Below, one piece after another: positions 57,226 to 64,000 of a DNA stretch of 64,000 nt (position 1 is its first letter; the number at the start of each line of letters is the position of its first letter). The stretch is taken from NCBI GenBank assembly GCA_902800965.1, contig CADCGK010000007.1:63377-127376 (forward strand). Reading direction: 5' to 3'. A program made the position numbers and the translations under genes. The DNA comes from an uncultured Bacteroidia bacterium. Its GTDB lineage: Bacteria; Bacteroidota; Bacteroidia; Bacteroidales; F082. The notes under the pieces are model-generated. The model did not search any database, was not told the DNA's origin, and worked only from the letters and a program-made list of their open reading frames with translations.

Positions 57226-58320
57226 ATGATGCACGATTTTCTCGATTTGTTTTTGGATGTGCTGAGGAACAGCTTCTTGGTGACCGGTCTGGTGATCATC
57301 ATGATGCTGATGATAGAATACGTCAACATCCATTCTGAAGGACGGTTTTTCACCAGGCTGCATCAGCACCGTTTCGGACAGGTGGTGTTGGGCGCTGGAC
57401 TGGGCATCATCCCAGGCTGCATGGGTGGTTTCGCCGCCGTCTCGATGTACTCGCACAAACTGTTGAGCTTCGGCGCCTTGATCGCCATGATGATCGCCTC
57501 CTCGGGCGACGAGGCCTTCGTGATGCTCGCCATGATACCCAAGGAAGCCCTGATCCTGACGGCTGTGTTGTTCATCATCGCCATCGCTGCCGGCTGGATC
57601 GTGGACCTGCTGTCGAAGAAAAACGACCCGAAGAGCGCCTGCGGCGACGGCTTCCAGCTGCACCATGAGGAGCACCATCACGGCACCATCCACGAAAAGC
57701 CCTCTTTCAGGAACCTGCGTCATGCCAGCGCCGAACGCATCGCCCTGCTGCTGGGCGTGGTGATCTTCATCATCGCTCTTGCCTTTGGATTGTTGGAACA
57801 TGATCACGAACACGAGCACGAAGCGGCTGAAATCGCCAGCCACGTCAACATCTTCGACGAATACTGGATGAACCTGATATTTGCCATCATCAGCCTGTTC
57901 GTGGTGTGGTTCATCGCCACCGCCAGCGAACACATCGTCAAAGAACACCTCTGGGAGCACGTCATCCGGAAGCATTTCCTGACCATCTTCCTGTGGACCT
58001 TCGGCGCCTTGCTGGTCATCGAGCTCGGGCTGCATTACCTCGACATGGAATCGTGGATCAACTCCAACATCCCATGGATGATCCTGCTGGCGGTGCTGGT
58101 GGGCATCATCCCCGAATCGGGCCCCCACATGCTGTTTGTGACCCTGTTTGCCACCGGCATGGTGCCGTTCTCGGTGCTGCTGGCCAGCTCGATCTCCCAA
58201 GACGGACACGCCTCGCTCCCACTCCTGGCGGAAAGCAAATCCGGATTCGTCAAAGCAAAACTCATCAATATCCTTGTCGCCGCCATTGGCGGATACGCTT
58301 GTTATTTCATCGGTTTCTAA
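57226..58320 (+). CDS. Putative metal (manganese/arsenic-type) exporter, 10-TM (PF11449-like)
   Basis: 364 residues from ATG 57226 (the frame extends to 57157, but no promoter would fit). About ten membrane helices arranged as two similar halves, each with a conserved G-x-x-P-G/E loop (VVLGAGLGIIPGCMGGFAAV and LLAVLVGIIPESGPHMLFVT); IASSGDEAFVMLAMIP is another strong motif. A histidine-rich cytoplasmic loop (HHEEHHHGTIHE) and DHEHEHEA suggest metal binding. It matches the family first labelled arsenic efflux and later putative manganese transporter. It is 12 bp ahead of the Usp gene, so a two-gene operon. Confidence 0.8.
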   Translation: MMHDFLDLFLDVLRNSFLVTGLVIIMMLMIEYVNIHSEGRFFTRLHQHRFGQVVLGAGLGIIPGCMGGFAAVSMYSHKLLSFGALIAMMIASSGDEAFVMLAMIPKEALILTAVLFIIAIAAGWIVDLLSKKNDPKSACGDGFQLHHEEHHHGTIHEKPSFRNLRHASAERIALLLGVVIFIIALAFGLLEHDHEHEHEAAEIASHVNIFDEYWMNLIFAIISLFVVWFIATASEHIVKEHLWEHVIRKHFLTIFLWTFGALLVIELGLHYLDMESWINSNIPWMILLAVLVGIIPESGPHMLFVTLFATGMVPFSVLLASSISQDGHASLPLLAESKSGFVKAKLINILVAAIGGYACYFIGF

Positions 58321-58332
58321 ACACTCATCATC

Positions 58333-59136
58333 ATGAAAATCATCCTCGCTACCGACTTCAGCAAAGAAAACCAAATGCTTGTGCCTTACGCCCTCGACCT
58401 CTTGCGGCCTACGGGAGGCACCATCGTGTTGTTTCACGCCTACATGGACCATTTCGAGGTGAACGACGCCAAAGCCACAGCTGAAGAATCCATGCGCCAA
58501 AGCATGGCCTACCTTAACGGTGAGATAGAGAAACAAGGGCTGACAAACATCGAGATCATCCCCGAACTGATGGACGGCTATCCCGAGCAACAACTGCTTC
58601 ATCTGACCCGCGAGATCCAACCCGATCTGGTGCTGATGGGCACCCGTGGCCGCGGCAGGAAAGGCTTCCTGGAAGGCAGCATGTCGAAAAGCCTGATGAG
58701 CAAATCGCCCGTGCCATTGCTCTCGATCCACGAGGAATACCAATACAAACCCAACAACGAGGTGCTGTACGTGACCAACTTCGACAAGACGGACGCCAAC
58801 TCCATCGCCCGTGTGTTCGACATCCTGAAGCCTTACCAGCTGCATCTCCATGTGGTCAACTTCATCATGGACGGTGAGCCATCCAAGGCAGCACGACAGA
58901 TGAAAGAGTTGGAAGAGACCCTGAAATACATGAACCTCAACGGCGAGCTCTGCTTCAAGCTGATCTACAACAGCAGTCCCCGCGACGGCATGAAGGCGTA
59001 TTGTGCCGAAAACAACATCAGTCTGGCCGCCTTCATCCCCCATCGCCGCCACTTCTGGGACATCTTCTTCCGCGACACCGTCACGAAAAACGATTTCTTC
59101 GACCTGCATATTCCGTTGCTCACCTTTCATAAGTGA
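58333..59136 (+). CDS. Tandem universal stress protein (two UspA domains)
   Basis: 267 residues. The first UspA domain (residues 1-130) starts IILATDFSKENQMLVPYALD and contains the ATP-binding loop VLMGTRGRGRKGFLEGSMSK. The second domain (residues 138-267) begins EVLYVTNFDKTDANSIARVF and lacks the G-x2-G-x9-G loop. Double Usp proteins are common in Bacteroidetes and respond to stress or energy limits. It shares a transcript with the metal-exporter-like gene. The stop codon overlaps the start of a heptamer array. Confidence 0.88.
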   Translation: MKIILATDFSKENQMLVPYALDLLRPTGGTIVLFHAYMDHFEVNDAKATAEESMRQSMAYLNGEIEKQGLTNIEIIPELMDGYPEQQLLHLTREIQPDLVLMGTRGRGRKGFLEGSMSKSLMSKSPVPLLSIHEEYQYKPNNEVLYVTNFDKTDANSIARVFDILKPYQLHLHVVNFIMDGEPSKAARQMKELEETLKYMNLNGELCFKLIYNSSPRDGMKAYCAENNISLAAFIPHRRHFWDIFFRDTVTKNDFFDLHIPLLTFHK

Positions 59137-59214
59137 GAGGTTAGAGGTGAGAGGTTAGAGGTGAGAGGTTGGAAAAAAACTCTCACCTCTCACCTCTAAT
59201 CTCTAACCTTTTTA
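59133..59214 (+). terminator. Heptamer-built hairpin after the Usp gene
   Basis: About five GAGGTGA/GAGGTTA units (59133-59170), an A-rich loop (GGAAAAAAAC), then about four CTCTCAC/CTCTAAC units (59180-59209) and a T-run. The arms are complementary, so the transcript forms a long stem followed by U residues. It separates the Usp gene from the thiamin-receptor promoter. Confidence 0.65.
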
Positions 59215-59215
59215 T

Positions 59216-59223
59216 TATCTTTG
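59216..59223 (+). promoter_or_regulatory. Putative -7 box for the thiamin receptor transcript
   Basis: TATCTTTG fits TAnnTTTG and lies just before the riboswitch. Confidence 0.55.
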
Positions 59224-59231
59224 CCGCGTCA

Positions 59232-59322
59232 AACAGGGGTGCCTTTTCCGCAAGGATTGAAAGACAGGCTGAGATCATACCCTTTTACCTGATCCGGGTA
59301 ATGCCGGCGTAGGGATTGGATA
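59232..59322 (+). ncRNA. TPP riboswitch (THI element)
   Basis: Conserved blocks in order: CAGGGGTGCC, GACAGGCTGAGATCATACCC (with the CTGAGA pyrimidine sensor at 59269-59274), ACCTGATCCGGGTAATGCC (pyrophosphate sensor) and GGCGTAGGGA closing helix P1. It is 50 bp upstream of the TonB-dependent receptor gene and would lower its expression when thiamin pyrophosphate is abundant. Confidence 0.95.
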
Positions 59323-59371
59323 GATTCAACATTCCCCTTTGCATTTATTATTAACTTAAACAGTTCATTAA

Positions 59372-61741
59372 ATGAAAAGGATTTTTATTGGTATCGCAGC
59401 GTTATTTGTCGCAGCGAATGTGAATGCTCAAAACGAGATCGACACCACACATTTTGAAATGCTTAACGAAGTGGTTGTCAGCGGCGTGAAGGTGCAGAAA
59501 AGCGCTCCTTTCGCCGTGACCAACATCCAGAAGGAAGAGTTGAACGAGTTCTCGAACACTGGACAGGAGCTGCCCTTCCTGTTCTCTAAGACCGCTGGCA
59601 TCCTCTCATGGAGCGAGAACGGTGTCGGCACTGGCACCAGCTACATGCGCATCCGTGGCGCCGGCGACTCACGCATCAACGTGACCCTCGACGGCGTGCC
59701 GCTGAACTCACCCGAAGACCAATGTGTGTTCTGGGCCAACATGAACAGCTATGGTTCCTTGCTCGGCAACGTGCAGATCCAGCGCGGTGTGGGCACCTCC
59801 ACCAATGGCGATGGAGCCTTCGGAGGCACCGTGGCGCTCTCGTCAGCAGCACCCTCCGTGACGCCAAGCGCTGAAATCACTGGCTCCTACGGCTCTTTCA
59901 ACACCCTTAACTTCGGTGCCAAGGCATCCACCGGTCTCCTTTGGAACCGCCTCATCATCGACGGCGCCTACCATGAGACCCACACCGACGGCTTCATGCA
60001 CGGCACCAAAGGCCGCAGCGGCAGCTACTACGGCGGCATCACCTATTACAACAAGAACTTCCAGCTCCGCTACAAGAACATCGGCAACTTCGAGAAAACC
60101 GGCCAAGCCTGGAACGGCGTCACAGCTGGCGACGACAACCTCAGCATCATGGATGGCACCTGGGGAGTGAATACTGGCATCAAGACTTACGAAGACCTGT
60201 GGAACGTCGGCCTCGGACAATACAACTCCCTCTATGAGCACCTCGTTTATGACGACGAAGGCAACTTCCTGAAAGACGAAAACGGCCACTACGTCACCGA
60301 GCGCTACCAACTCAACGACGGTAGCTTCTGGGACAGGACCACCGACAACTTCTGGCAGGACCACAACATCCTTTCAGCCGCTTGGGACATCAACGAAAAC
60401 TGGAAAACCTCGGCATCGCTGCATTATACCTACGGCTATGGCTATTATGAGGAATTCCGTCCCAACAACAAGCTCTCCAAATTCGGCATGTCCTACATGT
60501 ATCCCGACAGTTCTTTTGTGAAAAGGACAGATTTTATCCGTAAGAAAGGCCTCACACAACATACCTACGGCTTGGTTTGGAACGCCAATTACAAAGACGA
60601 GAGATGGGATGTGATCGGTGGCATCTCGGTTCAGAATTTCAGCGGAAACCACTTTGGATACGTCACCTATATTGCCAACAACGACGTCGCCGATAAGTAT
60701 CTCGCCAATGGCGACTACAAATACTACGACTCCGATGCCAGCAAGCTCGACGGAAGCACTTTCGTCAAAGCAGCATACAACATCACCAAGCAATGGACGG
60801 TGTTTGGCGACCTGCAGTACCGCTATGTGGATTACATGACCAACGGCATCAACGACAAGTTCTATGATGACCAGAGCGGCTACTACAACCAGCCCCTTGA
60901 CATCCACGAGAAATACCATTTCTTCAACCCCAAAGGCGGTATCTCCTGGAATCTCAACGACCACCACGCCTACGCCTCCGTTGCCATGAGCCATCGTGAG
61001 CCGGAACGCAACAACTTCACCGACAACGGATCACGCCCAGCGCCCGTCCCGGAACAGCTTCTTGACTACGAACTCGGCTACAACTACAATGGCAGCATTT
61101 GGCAGGCCGGCGCCAACCTCTATTACATGGACTACACCAACCAATTCGTTCAGACCGGTGAGTTGAGCGACATCGGCGAAGCCCTCACAACCAACATCAA
61201 GAAATCGTACCGCATGGGCGTCGAGCTGCAAGCCTGCGTCAATGCCACTAGATGGCTGACCATCGAGGCAAATGCCGCTTTGAGCCAAAACAGGATCAAG
61301 GACTTTGACGAAGTGGCCGAAGACTGGGACAACGGCACCACCACCATCCATTACGACAACTCGACCTTGGCCTTCTCGCCATCAGCCCTACTCAACGGCT
61401 TCATCACCTTCCATCACAAGGGCTTCGAGGCAACTTGGCATACCAACTACGTCTCAAGGATGTATCTCGACAACACACAGAACATGGACCGCTCGTTGCC
61501 TGGCTACTCCACCTCGAACGTGAGCCTCGGCTATACTTTGAGACCGAAAAGCGTCGTGAAGGAAGCCCTCTTCAAGGTCAGCTGCAACAACATCTTCAAC
61601 AAGCGCTATGCCGCCAGCGGTTGGGTCTATTCAGCCATCTGCGCCAGCGGCGGTCATCCGAACGATAACCGTTATTACCAAATCGGATTCATCCCGATGG
61701 CTGGTTTCACCGTAATGGGAAATCTGACACTCAAATTCTGA
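59372..61741 (+). CDS. TonB-dependent receptor, probable thiamin outer-membrane transporter
   Basis: 789 residues with a signal peptide (MKRIFIGIAALFVAANVNAQ). TonB-box/plug region: HFEMLNEVVVSGVKVQKSAP, YMRIRGAGDSRINVTLDGVP, and the rest is a 22-strand barrel (VSLGYTLRPKSVVKEALFKV, RYYQIGFIPMAGFTVMGNLT) ending in a Phe at the C-terminus (LTLKF), as outer-membrane barrels do. The TPP riboswitch in front points to thiamin or a thiamin precursor as ligand, as predicted for similarly regulated receptors of Bacteroidetes. Uptake is powered by TonB-ExbBD from the inner membrane. There is no CarboxypepD-like domain, so it is not a SusC-type receptor. Full length. Confidence 0.92.
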   Translation: MKRIFIGIAALFVAANVNAQNEIDTTHFEMLNEVVVSGVKVQKSAPFAVTNIQKEELNEFSNTGQELPFLFSKTAGILSWSENGVGTGTSYMRIRGAGDSRINVTLDGVPLNSPEDQCVFWANMNSYGSLLGNVQIQRGVGTSTNGDGAFGGTVALSSAAPSVTPSAEITGSYGSFNTLNFGAKASTGLLWNRLIIDGAYHETHTDGFMHGTKGRSGSYYGGITYYNKNFQLRYKNIGNFEKTGQAWNGVTAGDDNLSIMDGTWGVNTGIKTYEDLWNVGLGQYNSLYEHLVYDDEGNFLKDENGHYVTERYQLNDGSFWDRTTDNFWQDHNILSAAWDINENWKTSASLHYTYGYGYYEEFRPNNKLSKFGMSYMYPDSSFVKRTDFIRKKGLTQHTYGLVWNANYKDERWDVIGGISVQNFSGNHFGYVTYIANNDVADKYLANGDYKYYDSDASKLDGSTFVKAAYNITKQWTVFGDLQYRYVDYMTNGINDKFYDDQSGYYNQPLDIHEKYHFFNPKGGISWNLNDHHAYASVAMSHREPERNNFTDNGSRPAPVPEQLLDYELGYNYNGSIWQAGANLYYMDYTNQFVQTGELSDIGEALTTNIKKSYRMGVELQACVNATRWLTIEANAALSQNRIKDFDEVAEDWDNGTTTIHYDNSTLAFSPSALLNGFITFHHKGFEATWHTNYVSRMYLDNTQNMDRSLPGYSTSNVSLGYTLRPKSVVKEALFKVSCNNIFNKRYAASGWVYSAICASGGHPNDNRYYQIGFIPMAGFTVMGNLTLKF

Positions 61742-61764
61742 AAGGCGAAGCAATCCAACAGCTT

Positions 61765-61848
61765 CGTCATTGCGAGGAGGAACGACGAAGCAATCCACTC
61801 AGACTCGAAATGGTCTATGTGGATTGCTTCGCTGCGCTCGCAATGACG
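61765..61848. repeat. B repeat, copy 7, between convergent genes
   Basis: 84-bp palindrome from CGTCATTGCGAGGAGG to GCTCGCAATGACG, with GAAGCAATCCA/TGGATTGCTTC inside and an additional half unit at 61744-61758. It lies between the receptor (+) and the peptidase (-), again a convergent junction. Confidence 0.9.
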
Positions 61849-61879
61849 GCTACCGTATCCTTCTTTCTACCACTAAAGA

Positions 61880-63931
61880 TTAATGAGTAGCCTTTAAAAA
61901 GCTATAATTCTTTCCGAGGTCCAGGTGTTCTGCAACGAAATCATCGGGATACTCCACGACGTAATCCACCACCTTGTCGCCCTCCATGACAGGACGAACC
62001 ACGGGATTGATGAAGCCGCCGTAGGGCTTCAAACCTAGGGCGTCGTAACGTTCCTTGACTTCCTTGTGCAGTTCAGGATCGACCTTGACGGCATATTTCT
62101 CGACCAAGGCCTTGCCAGCGGCGTAGTCGCCCTCGCTCTTGATGCGTTGCACCTCGGCAAGCAGTTCGCCGAACAGGCCACGCAGCGCCTCGAAGTCGTT
62201 GACGACAAAATAGGTCTTGCCGTTCTCCACCTTTTTCTCGATGACGTTGTTGTCCTTGCCATGTTCATAGCACCATTCGGCGATGAGCTTTCGGTTCTGC
62301 ATGTGGGATTCCGTCACGTCTTTGCCTAGCTCCACACGAGCCAACTGGGTCATCATGCCGTTACGGATGTAGCCGCAGTATTCGGCTTTATAGGCTTCGG
62401 CATCCGGCAACACCTTGAGTTCCACCATCTTCGGATCAGCCAGATAATACAAGCCAAACAGGTCGGCGCGAGCCTCTTCCAAAGTGGAGGAGAATTCCTT
62501 CAAAGCGCCAGGTTGGGTGGTCGGCAGGAGCTTGCCAGAACCATGGCCAAGACATTCGTGCAAGGTGGTATGGACGATATCCGTCTCAGAGGCGTATTTC
62601 TTGCAAAGTGCGACTTCCTCTTCGGAATAGGCAAACTCGCTCAAGGCGCTCTTGGGGCATTCTTCGGCGGCCTTGTCGTAGGCAATCATCAGGTTGGTGA
62701 TGGTCACCGACTTGGAGCCATAGTCCTTGCGGATCCAGTCGGCATTAGGCAGATTGATGCCGATCGGAGGTGAAGGGAAGCAGTCGCCGCCCAAGGTCGT
62801 GGCGATGATGCTCTTGGCTGAGACGCCCTTGCATTCTTCTTTCTTGAAGCGTGCATCCACGGGAGAATGATCCTCGAACCACTGGGCGTTCTCACTGATG
62901 ATGAAAGAGCGTTCGGTGGCTTCGAGATCCTTGTAATCCACAATAGATTCCCAAGTAGCCTTCATGCCCATCGGGTCGTTGTAGTCCTCGATGAATCCAT
63001 TCACGAAATCGATATGAGAGATCGAATCCTGCACCCAGGCAATGTTATACTCGTCCCAAGTCTTCAGATCGCCCGTACGATAGTAGGCAATCAGCTTCTG
63101 GATGTAGTCGCGTTGCGTGTCGTTTTCCGCCACTTCATTGGCTTTTTCCAACCATCTGACGATGGCCGAGATCGCTTCACCATAAAGGCCGTCAGCCTTA
63201 TAGACCTCTTCGTGGATGCCGGTTTTATCCTTGACCAGTTTCGAGTTCAGGCCGTAGGAAATCGGGGTGGCGTCATTAGGTTTACGCATCTTGTCATAGA
63301 AGCGTTCCACATCCTTTTTGGTGATGTCCCCTTCATAGAAATTGACTGCTGAGTTGGCGATGATGTCCTCCTGGCTGCTACGGCGCATCTTATACAGCTC
63401 CTGATCAAAGATGACAGGCGTAATGAAAGCGATGAAGTCATCGACGGTCTCCCCTTCGTTTAACGGAAGCAAAGTGGCGTCGCTGCCTTTCACCAGCTCG
63501 GCGAAATAGCTTTCCGATATCTCAGGGAAGAACTTGTCCTCGGCGTAATGATGATGGATGCCATTGCTGAAGAACACCCTTTTGGCATAGACCAGGAAGT
63601 TCTGGAAATCTGCGCATTCGCGGTCGCCTTGGTAGGAGTTTAGCACCGCTTCGATCGTTTTCCTGACACAGAGGTTGTATTTGAAGTTCTGGTCGAAGAG
63701 GATGTCGCGACCGCATTTGGCTGCTTCGTTAAGGTAATAGATGTAGGCTTTCTGTTGCAGCGACAGCTGATCCCAGTCGGGCAGCTGATAGCGCATGATT
63801 CGCAAGTCGGCGAATTGGTCCACCAAGAATTTGAATTCTTCTTTTGGAGTCGGTACTTCTGTTGCGGGCTGTTTCGGCTCACAGCCGATCATCGTTCCCG
63901 CCAATCCCAGGATAATCATCAGTTTTTTCAT
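61880..63931 (-). CDS. Dipeptidyl-peptidase III (M49) lipoprotein
   Basis: 683 residues. Signal peptide with lipobox (IILGLAGTMIGCEPK). Zinc-peptidase motifs of family M49: HTTLHECLGHGSGKLL (HExxGH form used by bacterial DPP III) and FSSTLEEARADLFGLYYLAD (EExRxD). Other conserved parts include TLGGDCFPSPPIGINLPNAD and WIRKDYGSKSVTITNL. Removes dipeptides from peptide N-termini in the periplasm or at the outer membrane. Length is normal for the bacterial type. It is monocistronic; no clear promoter box was found in the 31 bp before the next gene. Confidence 0.92.
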   Translation of the reverse strand: MKKLMIILGLAGTMIGCEPKQPATEVPTPKEEFKFLVDQFADLRIMRYQLPDWDQLSLQQKAYIYYLNEAAKCGRDILFDQNFKYNLCVRKTIEAVLNSYQGDRECADFQNFLVYAKRVFFSNGIHHHYAEDKFFPEISESYFAELVKGSDATLLPLNEGETVDDFIAFITPVIFDQELYKMRRSSQEDIIANSAVNFYEGDITKKDVERFYDKMRKPNDATPISYGLNSKLVKDKTGIHEEVYKADGLYGEAISAIVRWLEKANEVAENDTQRDYIQKLIAYYRTGDLKTWDEYNIAWVQDSISHIDFVNGFIEDYNDPMGMKATWESIVDYKDLEATERSFIISENAQWFEDHSPVDARFKKEECKGVSAKSIIATTLGGDCFPSPPIGINLPNADWIRKDYGSKSVTITNLMIAYDKAAEECPKSALSEFAYSEEEVALCKKYASETDIVHTTLHECLGHGSGKLLPTTQPGALKEFSSTLEEARADLFGLYYLADPKMVELKVLPDAEAYKAEYCGYIRNGMMTQLARVELGKDVTESHMQNRKLIAEWCYEHGKDNNVIEKKVENGKTYFVVNDFEALRGLFGELLAEVQRIKSEGDYAAGKALVEKYAVKVDPELHKEVKERYDALGLKPYGGFINPVVRPVMEGDKVVDYVVEYPDDFVAEHLDLGKNYSFLKATH

Positions 63932-63962
63932 TTATGATTGTTTTGATTGTTTTTAATCCCAT

Positions 63963-64000
63963 TTAACGAGCCTCCTGCACCAAGCGCACTGAGAACCCAT
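63963..64000 (-). CDS. C-terminal end of a FISUMP/formylglycine-enzyme-like protein, cut by window edge
   Basis: Only 12 codons are visible: GFSVRLVQEAR and TAA. This ending (GFSVRLVxEA) is common at the C-terminus of FISUMP-domain and SUMF1-like lipoproteins of Bacteroidetes. Too short to be certain. Confidence 0.4.
   Translation of the reverse strand, partial: GFSVRLVQEAR

Noticed and set aside
57178..59130. 650-codon open frame on the reverse strand, antisense to the exporter and Usp genes
   Set aside because: Composition is His/Val/Asp-rich as in shadow frames of GC-rich genes; the forward genes have clear families, promoters and motifs.
1..64000. tRNA, rRNA, integrase or transposase genes
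   Set aside because: None of the usual cloverleaf, rRNA or recombinase signatures could be identified by reading; a tRNAscan or profile search was not possible.

Overview
The window looks like a chromosomal segment of a gut- or rumen-type Bacteroidales (Bacteroidota; Prevotella-like, species not determinable). The signs are TAnnTTTG-type -7 promoter boxes without clear Shine-Dalgarno sequences, a TPP-riboswitch-controlled TonB-dependent receptor, a lipoprotein dipeptidyl-peptidase III, DUF3298 lipoproteins, DUF5618, a FISUMP-like C-terminus and LPS/capsule genes of Bacteroides type. No rRNA, tRNA, CRISPR array, integrase or transposase gene was found.

Layout. (1) About 0-6.7 kb, minus strand: an RND/MMPL exporter running off the edge, a sugar transferase, two paralogous DUF3298 lipoproteins, and a deoxysugar uptake operon (mutarotase, FucP-like symporter, and a fused nucleotidyltransferase-GHMP kinase). 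(2) About 6.8-49.9 kb, minus strand: a very large surface-polysaccharide locus reading away from a promoter at 49.92-49.95 kb. It encodes nucleotide-sugar synthesis (UDP-HexNAc dehydrogenase, CapD/PglF dehydratase, UDP-glucose dehydrogenase, RmlA, RmlB, and FnlA/FnlB/FnlC for UDP-L-FucNAc plus WbuC), Wzx flippase, Wzy polymerase, two GT4 transferases, a PglC-type initiating transferase with a PglD-type acetyltransferase and a DegT aminotransferase, a pyruvyl transferase with its F420H2-dehydrogenase-like partner, ATP-grasp enzymes, an acyltransferase and a deacetylase. Two special tailoring modules sit inside it: an acyl-building module (AMP-ligase, two ACPs, KAS III, two SDRs; 16.5-21 kb) and a CDP-linked module (TagD, TagD-oxidoreductase fusion, two LicD, class V aminotransferase; 11.2-16.5 kb). 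The 12-35 kb core is visibly more AT-rich than its flanks, suggesting transfer. Accessory genes (AlbA_2/Schlafen regulator, HEPN-like protein, PolyVal-type kinase, DUF3791-DUF3990 pair, GxxExxY protein) punctuate the locus, with a truncated glycosyltransferase stub and a sugar-transferase remnant as recombination scars. (3) About 50-64 kb: housekeeping genes: recR, a TPR protein, a small multidrug export protein, aroE, DUF5618, a PorT-like barrel, trmN6, rimM, a putative metal exporter, a double-Usp protein, the thiamin TonB receptor, DPP III and a FISUMP-like fragment.

The most unusual property is repeat invasion. Four repeat classes occur: heptanucleotide tandem repeats, 11-12-mer tandem repeats, a MITE-like element of about 155 bp ending in GCCCAAGGGC/GCCCTTGGGC, and a palindromic element framed by CGTCATTGCGAGG and its complement. 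Many copies lie between genes, but several are inserted in frame in conserved enzymes (DegT aminotransferase, RmlB, UDP-glucose dehydrogenase, UDP-HexNAc dehydrogenase and, most dramatically, AroE, which carries three inserts). Others supply stop codons and C-termini of genes (pnuC, AlbA_2 regulator, TPR protein).

Working model: the locus builds a cell-surface glycan (O-antigen or capsule) containing L-FucNAc and an amino-deoxy sugar that is probably N-acylated by an acyl group made on dedicated carrier proteins, and decorated with a CDP-derived phospho-substituent and pyruvate. All functions are inferred from motifs read by eye; no database search was run.
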